DNA from: CAYVBE01 sp964448935
GTDB lineage: Bacteria; Planctomycetota; Brocadiia; SM23-32
Assembly: GCA_964448935.1 (NCBI GenBank)
Contig: CAYVBE010000175.1
Coordinates: 1-8,940 of the forward strand
DNA: 8,940 nt
Reading direction: 5' to 3'
How positions within the stretch are numbered: the stretch's first letter is position 1; every line of letters starts with the position of its first letter. A model generated the notes under the pieces. It saw nothing but the letters and a program-made list of their open reading frames with translations, was not told the origin of the DNA and made no database searches. Made by a program: the position numbers and the translations under genes. Positions 4,606 through 8,940 of this stretch are shown piece by piece.

Positions 4606-7600
4606 TCGCGGGTCTCCAGCCGCTGCTCGATCGCGGGCAGTTGGAGGGCGGTGGAGATGGCCCGTGCGACGGCCTGCTTCAATTCGCTTTGCGTGGCTCG
4701 CTGCAGCAGATTCACCAGGAAGGGTACGGGCCCGGTCTCCTGCGGCATGTAGGCTATGCCCTCGAGGGCGGCCCGGCGCACGGTCAGCACGAAGGGTTCC
4801 ACTGGACGTCCGTCCTCCTGGGCGTCCTCGATCTCCCGCTGTCTCATCAGTGCTTCACGCAGGAAGAACTCGTGTGCCTCGGCGCCAAGAGCGTCGCGCA
4901 GCCTGTCGCCGCGGCCCATACTGCCCAGAGCGCGCGCGCAATAGACCTCGACGGAGGGCTCCGGCAGGATCCCCGCCCCTTCCAGCATAGCCTGGGTCTC
5001 CGAAATTTCGGGCATTTCCGGACCGCCCTCCGGGCCGAACGTCCCAACATGTGGGCCAACGAGCCCGTCCCAGAGCGCCTGTGCGGCCCCTCCGGTGCCG
5101 ATGCGGCTCAGGCCGGCGGTGGCAGTGGCATGGGCGGTAGGGCTGGAGTAAGCGACCTGTGCCAGCACGTTCTCCGCCACCATGCTTCGCCCCACCAGGA
5201 GCGTGGACCGGAGTTGGGCGATAGCTTCCCCGGTGCCGCCTCCGTCGGCCTCGGCGTAGCGTATCGCCAGCGCCGGGCTGATGGGATACCCGTTCAGCCA
5301 GGCAATCTCCTCCATCTCCGCAGCAATGACGGACGGGGTGTTCTGGAACAACAGGTCGGCCAGCCGCCACATTACCTTCTGGCGTTCCAACTGTCGCTCG
5401 ATGTCATACAGGCTGTAGGCCCAGTGTTGCGCCAGGCGCCGGTCCAGCCGCAGGTAGGGCTGTTCCTCCATCTCCATGAGTTCGTCCATACGCTCCTGGA
5501 TCATCTGCATGCGTGCACGCCGGCGGTCTTCTTCCCTCATGCGGCTCCCGCTCAGGTCCGCCCCTCTCCGCTCCTCCCCGCGTTCGGTCAATCGCTCCAT
5601 CCACGGGTGCTCGCGGTAGACGTCTCCTTGCTCCTGCAGCATCTCGCGGACTTTCTCCGTCACCAGTTCGCGGGCCATACGGTAGTCCGCACCCCGCGGG
5701 AGGGCCAGCCGGACATCTTCCATGAGTTTGTCAACTTCGGCGAGCCCGTAGCCGCGCGTCTCGACGATGTGGTTTATGTATGGCTCGATCTCGTCCTCGT
5801 TCAACCCGCCGGTGTAACCTTCCATAACCAGGCGAGGCATCTGAGGTGCAAAGAGGTCGGATGCTATGCGCTGCAGGGCGCTGGCCACCCAGCGGGCCTG
5901 GTTGGGCCCGGCCAGGTTGAGTTCGGGCGGGACCTCCTTGACAATGGCCACGCGTTCCTCGTGGTCTCTTTCCCGGATGATCCGGGGCAGGGCCGCCAGC
6001 ATGTTGAAGAACTCCGGCGGCGCGTAGGCGGCCATCTCCCGGGCCAGGTTCAGGAAGGTCTCCCGCCCGGCCGGCCTCTGCACGGAGCGCAGGGCGTCCA
6101 GCAGCTTCTCGTCGCCCATCTGCCGTGAGGCGATGTGCGCCAGGGCGTTCAGAACGGCCCGCCGCAGCTCCGACAGGCCCGGCGTCCGCTCCGCGTCCAC
6201 CACGGCTTCGGCCAGCAGGTTGATGACCACGCGGTGCGTCTGCTCGTTCCAATCAACCACGCGGCCGAGGGCTACGACCGCTTCGTTGCGCAGCTCCCTC
6301 TGCTTCGTGGTCAGGTCGGGGTCGTCCGCTTCATACTGTTCCACGATCGCCCTCAGCCCGAAGACGATACCGTCGCTGACGTCCTCGTCGCCGGTCAGCT
6401 GGTGCGGCGCCTGGCGGCGGCACGTCCGAGCCAGGGCCCGGCAGACGGCGCCGTCCAGCTTCCGTTTCCACCACGTCGCATGGAGTTCGTAGGAGTCCAC
6501 CGTGCCCTGGATGGAGTCCGCGCCGGGGGGCTGCTCCACCAGCAGGTCGGGTGCCTGGTTCAGCCACTCGGAGTCCTGCACCACGGCCAGCGCGTGCATG
6601 GCGGCCATGCGGCTTTCCAACTCGTTGGCCCATTCACTGAGGTTGGCGTAACTATTGCTGCGCTGCGCAAGGGCGTTGCGCAGGAAGGTCAACTCGGACG
6701 GGCCGCCCGCCTGTGCCAGCGCCACCATGGCCGGGGTCTTGTACGCTCCGTGGTGGTAACCCTCGGCCAGCTCCCGCAGGGCGGAAACCGCGTTCGCGTC
6801 GCCGATATCCCGCAGCAGGCCCAGCACGAACAGGTGGATGTCCCCGCTCAACTCCAGGTCGTACGCGCTGTGCGGCATGCCCTGGGGCTCCTCGAAGCCG
6901 GGCGGGGAGACGTCCTCGGCAGTCGGCTCTTCGTCCATTCCGGGTATCTCGCTTTCGGCCCTTTCCGGTCCGGGACCTCTGCGTTCCCTCCTGTCCCGTT
7001 CGCCACCTCTGCGTTCCATCATGTCCATTATGTCGCCCTCTGGCTCCCCCCTGTCCGGCTCGGGCGTCTCGCTTTCCGGCACCTCGGGTTCGGCTGTCTG
7101 AGCCTTGCCCGTGGCCGGGTTCGGCTCCTTTCTGGCCAGTTCGAGGATATCGGCGAGGTCCGGGCGGCGGTCGAGTTTGCTGAGGATCACGAAAGCGGCG
7201 AGTTTGGTGCGGGGACTGTCCGTCTGCCGGTAGACGCGGTCCACGAAGGCGGCGGCTTGCTGCTGCGGAACTCCGCCGCGCCAGCGCCACTGCTCGTCTT
7301 CGGGCGCGCCGACGATCCACCGGTCGCGTAGCCACTGCAGTTGCTCCCTTTCGATGGAGCCTGCTCCCTCGGTGGCGGCTTCGATTGCCTGCGGAGTGGC
7401 CCGCTGCAAGAGCGAGCCGACAGCCGCAGAATTGCCGCGCGAGGCGAACAGTTCCAGCATCTTCCATGACAGATCCGAGTTCATATTCTGCAGCGCTTCG
7501 GCCATGGCCTTGGAGTTTTCGGCCAGGCCATTCAGGATCCGCCGCATCACCGGCGGCGAAGCGTTAGCCGAGATGCTGCAGGCCAGTTGCGGAAAGCGGT

Positions 7601-8940
7601 CCTCCCGCAGCGCCATCAGGCGCGCAAGCTCGCCGGTGGCCGTAACCCCGCCTATCCGCACCAGGCCCGCCGCCACGCGCTGGGTGTCATAGGGGTCTTC
7701 GCAGCCGCTCACGCTGTCTGCCAGCGCCAGCAACGTTCCGGGGGTGGCCGTTTGAGTAATCAGCCACAGGAACAGCTCCTTTTGCTCCCCCGTGGCATCC
7801 CGGAGGAAGGACTCGACCTCGTCCAGCACTTCCGGCTGGCCCGCGGCAGTGCGGGCAGCCCTGATGGCGGTGCGTACCTCTCCGCTGATGGTCGGTATCT
7901 CGCCGATGGCATCAATGGCCTCGGCTGTGCCCACCGATCCCAGGGCCATAAGAACCATCTGCACCAGCCCCTGCTGCCGCGTCTGGCTGCCGTATTCCCC
8001 TATCAAAGAGACAGCTTCGCTGGTACCAACCATCTCCAGCGACATCAGCGCGGAGACGCGCGCTTCCGGTTCCATCTCTTCCCAGTGCTGCCGGGCCTGC
8101 TCGATGACCACGTCATCGCCCAGAACGGGAGCCACCTGCATGCGGACGCGCAGCAGTTCGGCGGGCGTCAGGTAAACCGGGGATGGGAACTGCGGGTTGA
8201 CGGATTCCACCTCCGGGAGGGCACGCTCCAACTCCCTCTCGGTGCGGCTGGGCATGGTGTTCACCCGCGTCATTATGTCGTGGCGGGCTCCACGCAACGC
8301 TGCCGCCAGGGCCGGGCGATATCGCGGCCAGTTCATGTACAGGTGCTGCTGCCGGTCCTTCAGACCCAACGCCCGCACGCGGTCCAGGTAGGCCGGCTTC
8401 GCGGCGGCTCGCCTTACCAGGTCCCTCCTGGCAGCGACCTCACCGGGGACGGCCTCCAGCCGATCCAGGCAGCGCCTGTAGAGCACGTCCTGCCTGATCA
8501 GTTGTCCGCGGGCTATCGTCAATGCGTGCTCGTCCGCTACCTTCTGAGCGTGGTCGGCGGCGGTGTTGCGAGCCCACTCGGCGGACATCTTGCCGTCTGC
8601 CACTCCCAGGGCCCCCCAGATGGGTTCGGCCAGGTCCAGGTGGATATTAGTGTAGGTGCCTTCCTGGACGACGGCCACCCTCTGCTGTCCGAACAGCTTC
8701 ACCTTGATCGGCCTTGCGCTGGTGCCGATCAGGCCGTGCCGGCCGGCTTCGCTGAAGGGGTCCCCGAGGGTGACGTAGCCCACAATCGTGAGAACGTCTT
8801 CCTCCAGATTGGCGCTCACCGGCGTGTTGCCGATTCTCTCAGCGGTCAAGCCGCCCGCGCGTGCCCAGGCGATGCCGCCGCCCGCGCGGCGCACCTCAAC
8901 GTCGCCGCCGGTCCGTCCGCCGCTCAGCGCGGGGTAAAGG
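4602..8940 (-). CDS. very large HEAT-repeat (alpha-solenoid) protein, 5' end outside the window
   Basis: At least 1445 residues are visible; the frame is open to base 8940 with no stop, so the true N-terminus and any signal peptide are probably missing. A GTG at 8894 could start it but has no good ribosome site, and the codons before it read as ordinary protein. Layout by position: 8940 to about 8200 is a non-HEAT region I do not recognise, beta-rich at first then helical; about 8180-7130 is a first solenoid of degenerate HEAT-like helix pairs (for example ARVSALMSLEMVGTSEAVSL and GLVQMVLMALGSVGTAEAID); about 7130-6875 is a disordered Pro/Glu/Arg-rich linker; about 6850-5700 is a second solenoid (GDANAVSALRELAEG and others); about 5610-5440 is a highly charged Arg/Glu/Met-rich helix; and about 5300-4620 is a third solenoid ending at TGA. 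No catalytic motif is visible. HEAT solenoids usually bind other proteins, so a scaffold role is likely; function unknown. Confidence 0.85.
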   Translation of the reverse strand, partial: LYPALSGGRTGGDVEVRRAGGGIAWARAGGLTAERIGNTPVSANLEEDVLTIVGYVTLGDPFSEAGRHGLIGTSARPIKVKLFGQQRVAVVQEGTYTNIHLDLAEPIWGALGVADGKMSAEWARNTAADHAQKVADEHALTIARGQLIRQDVLYRRCLDRLEAVPGEVAARRDLVRRAAAKPAYLDRVRALGLKDRQQHLYMNWPRYRPALAAALRGARHDIMTRVNTMPSRTERELERALPEVESVNPQFPSPVYLTPAELLRVRMQVAPVLGDDVVIEQARQHWEEMEPEARVSALMSLEMVGTSEAVSLIGEYGSQTRQQGLVQMVLMALGSVGTAEAIDAIGEIPTISGEVRTAIRAARTAAGQPEVLDEVESFLRDATGEQKELFLWLITQTATPGTLLALADSVSGCEDPYDTQRVAAGLVRIGGVTATGELARLMALREDRFPQLACSISANASPPVMRRILNGLAENSKAMAEALQNMNSDLSWKMLELFASRGNSAAVGSLLQRATPQAIEAATEGAGSIEREQLQWLRDRWIVGAPEDEQWRWRGGVPQQQAAAFVDRVYRQTDSPRTKLAAFVILSKLDRRPDLADILELARKEPNPATGKAQTAEPEVPESETPEPDRGEPEGDIMDMMERRGGERDRRERRGPGPERAESEIPGMDEEPTAEDVSPPGFEEPQGMPHSAYDLELSGDIHLFVLGLLRDIGDANAVSALRELAEGYHHGAYKTPAMVALAQAGGPSELTFLRNALAQRSNSYANLSEWANELESRMAAMHALAVVQDSEWLNQAPDLLVEQPPGADSIQGTVDSYELHATWWKRKLDGAVCRALARTCRRQAPHQLTGDEDVSDGIVFGLRAIVEQYEADDPDLTTKQRELRNEAVVALGRVVDWNEQTHRVVINLLAEAVVDAERTPGLSELRRAVLNALAHIASRQMGDEKLLDALRSVQRPAGRETFLNLAREMAAYAPPEFFNMLAALPRIIRERDHEERVAIVKEVPPELNLAGPNQARWVASALQRIASDLFAPQMPRLVMEGYTGGLNEDEIEPYINHIVETRGYGLAEVDKLMEDVRLALPRGADYRMARELVTEKVREMLQEQGDVYREHPWMERLTERGEERRGADLSGSRMREEDRRRARMQMIQERMDELMEMEEQPYLRLDRRLAQHWAYSLYDIERQLERQKVMWRLADLLFQNTPSVIAAEMEEIAWLNGYPISPALAIRYAEADGGGTGEAIAQLRSTLLVGRSMVAENVLAQVAYSSPTAHATATAGLSRIGTGGAAQALWDGLVGPHVGTFGPEGGPEMPEISETQAMLEGAGILPEPSVEVYCARALGSMGRGDRLRDALGAEAHEFFLREALMRQREIEDAQEDGRPVEPFVLTVRRAALEGIAYMPQETGPVPFLVNLLQRATQSELKQAVARAISTALQLPAIEQRLETRE
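6975..7026. repeat. two-copy imperfect tandem repeat in the HEAT-protein linker
   Basis: The 22-base unit starting ACCTCTGCGTTCC occurs at 6975-6996 and 7005-7026 with two mismatches, at a period of exactly 30 bases. The period is ten codons, so the protein carries two similar decapeptides, DMMERRGGER then DRRERRGPGP, and the frame is kept. It looks like a recent in-frame duplication in a disordered, tolerant linker. Confidence 0.6.

Noticed and set aside
6975..7026. Spaced direct repeats considered as a CRISPR fragment
   Set aside because: There are only two imperfect copies with an 8-base interval, in frame inside a coding linker.
4641..7331. Two long + strand open frames (495 and 398 codons) opposite the HEAT gene
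   Set aside because: They are antisense frames kept open by high GC content. Their products are low in any recognisable structure, while the - strand frame reads as continuous HEAT-like helices.

Overview
This is a GC-rich bacterial window. It carries one gene on the + strand at the left and a convergent five-gene block on the - strand that fills the rest. The organism cannot be named from the sequence. A formylglycine-type sulfatase, an ECF sigma / membrane anti-sigma pair and a very large HEAT-repeat protein together fit a large-genome environmental Gram-negative of the Planctomycetota or a neighbouring lineage. This is an inference from gene content, not a phylogenetic placement. No tRNA, rRNA, insertion sequence, phage gene or CRISPR array is visible.

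Layout. Positions 1-272 are a non-coding leader, with a T-run at the left edge that may be the end of an upstream terminator. Positions 273-1655 (+) encode a full-length arylsulfatase-like enzyme. After a 66-base convergent gap, the - strand reads in transcription order from the right edge: a giant HEAT-repeat protein (open at the right edge, so its N-terminus is missing); a GatB/YqeY-domain protein coupled to it by an ATGA overlap; a 99-base gap; an ECF sigma factor; a 68-base gap; a zinc-finger single-pass membrane anti-sigma factor; and, 2 bases after its stop, an exported HtrA/DegS-like protein with one PDZ domain.

The most interesting unit is the last three genes. The HtrA-like protein keeps the fold signatures of a trypsin-like HtrA domain, but all three catalytic positions are replaced (His to Leu, Asp to Asn, Ser to Ala). 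It also ends in a textbook leucine zipper. The anti-sigma factor should place its C-terminus in the periplasm, and that C-terminus is Leu-Trp-Trp, a hydrophobic-x-hydrophobic tail of the general kind PDZ domains bind. A sequence close to the sigma-E promoter consensus (TGAACTT, 15 bases, CACTAA) lies directly upstream of the anti-sigma gene. I propose, as inference, an envelope-signalling module in which a dead DegS-like protein binds the anti-sigma factor instead of cutting it. The HEAT protein and YqeY may simply be neighbours; nothing in the sequence ties them functionally to the sigma unit.
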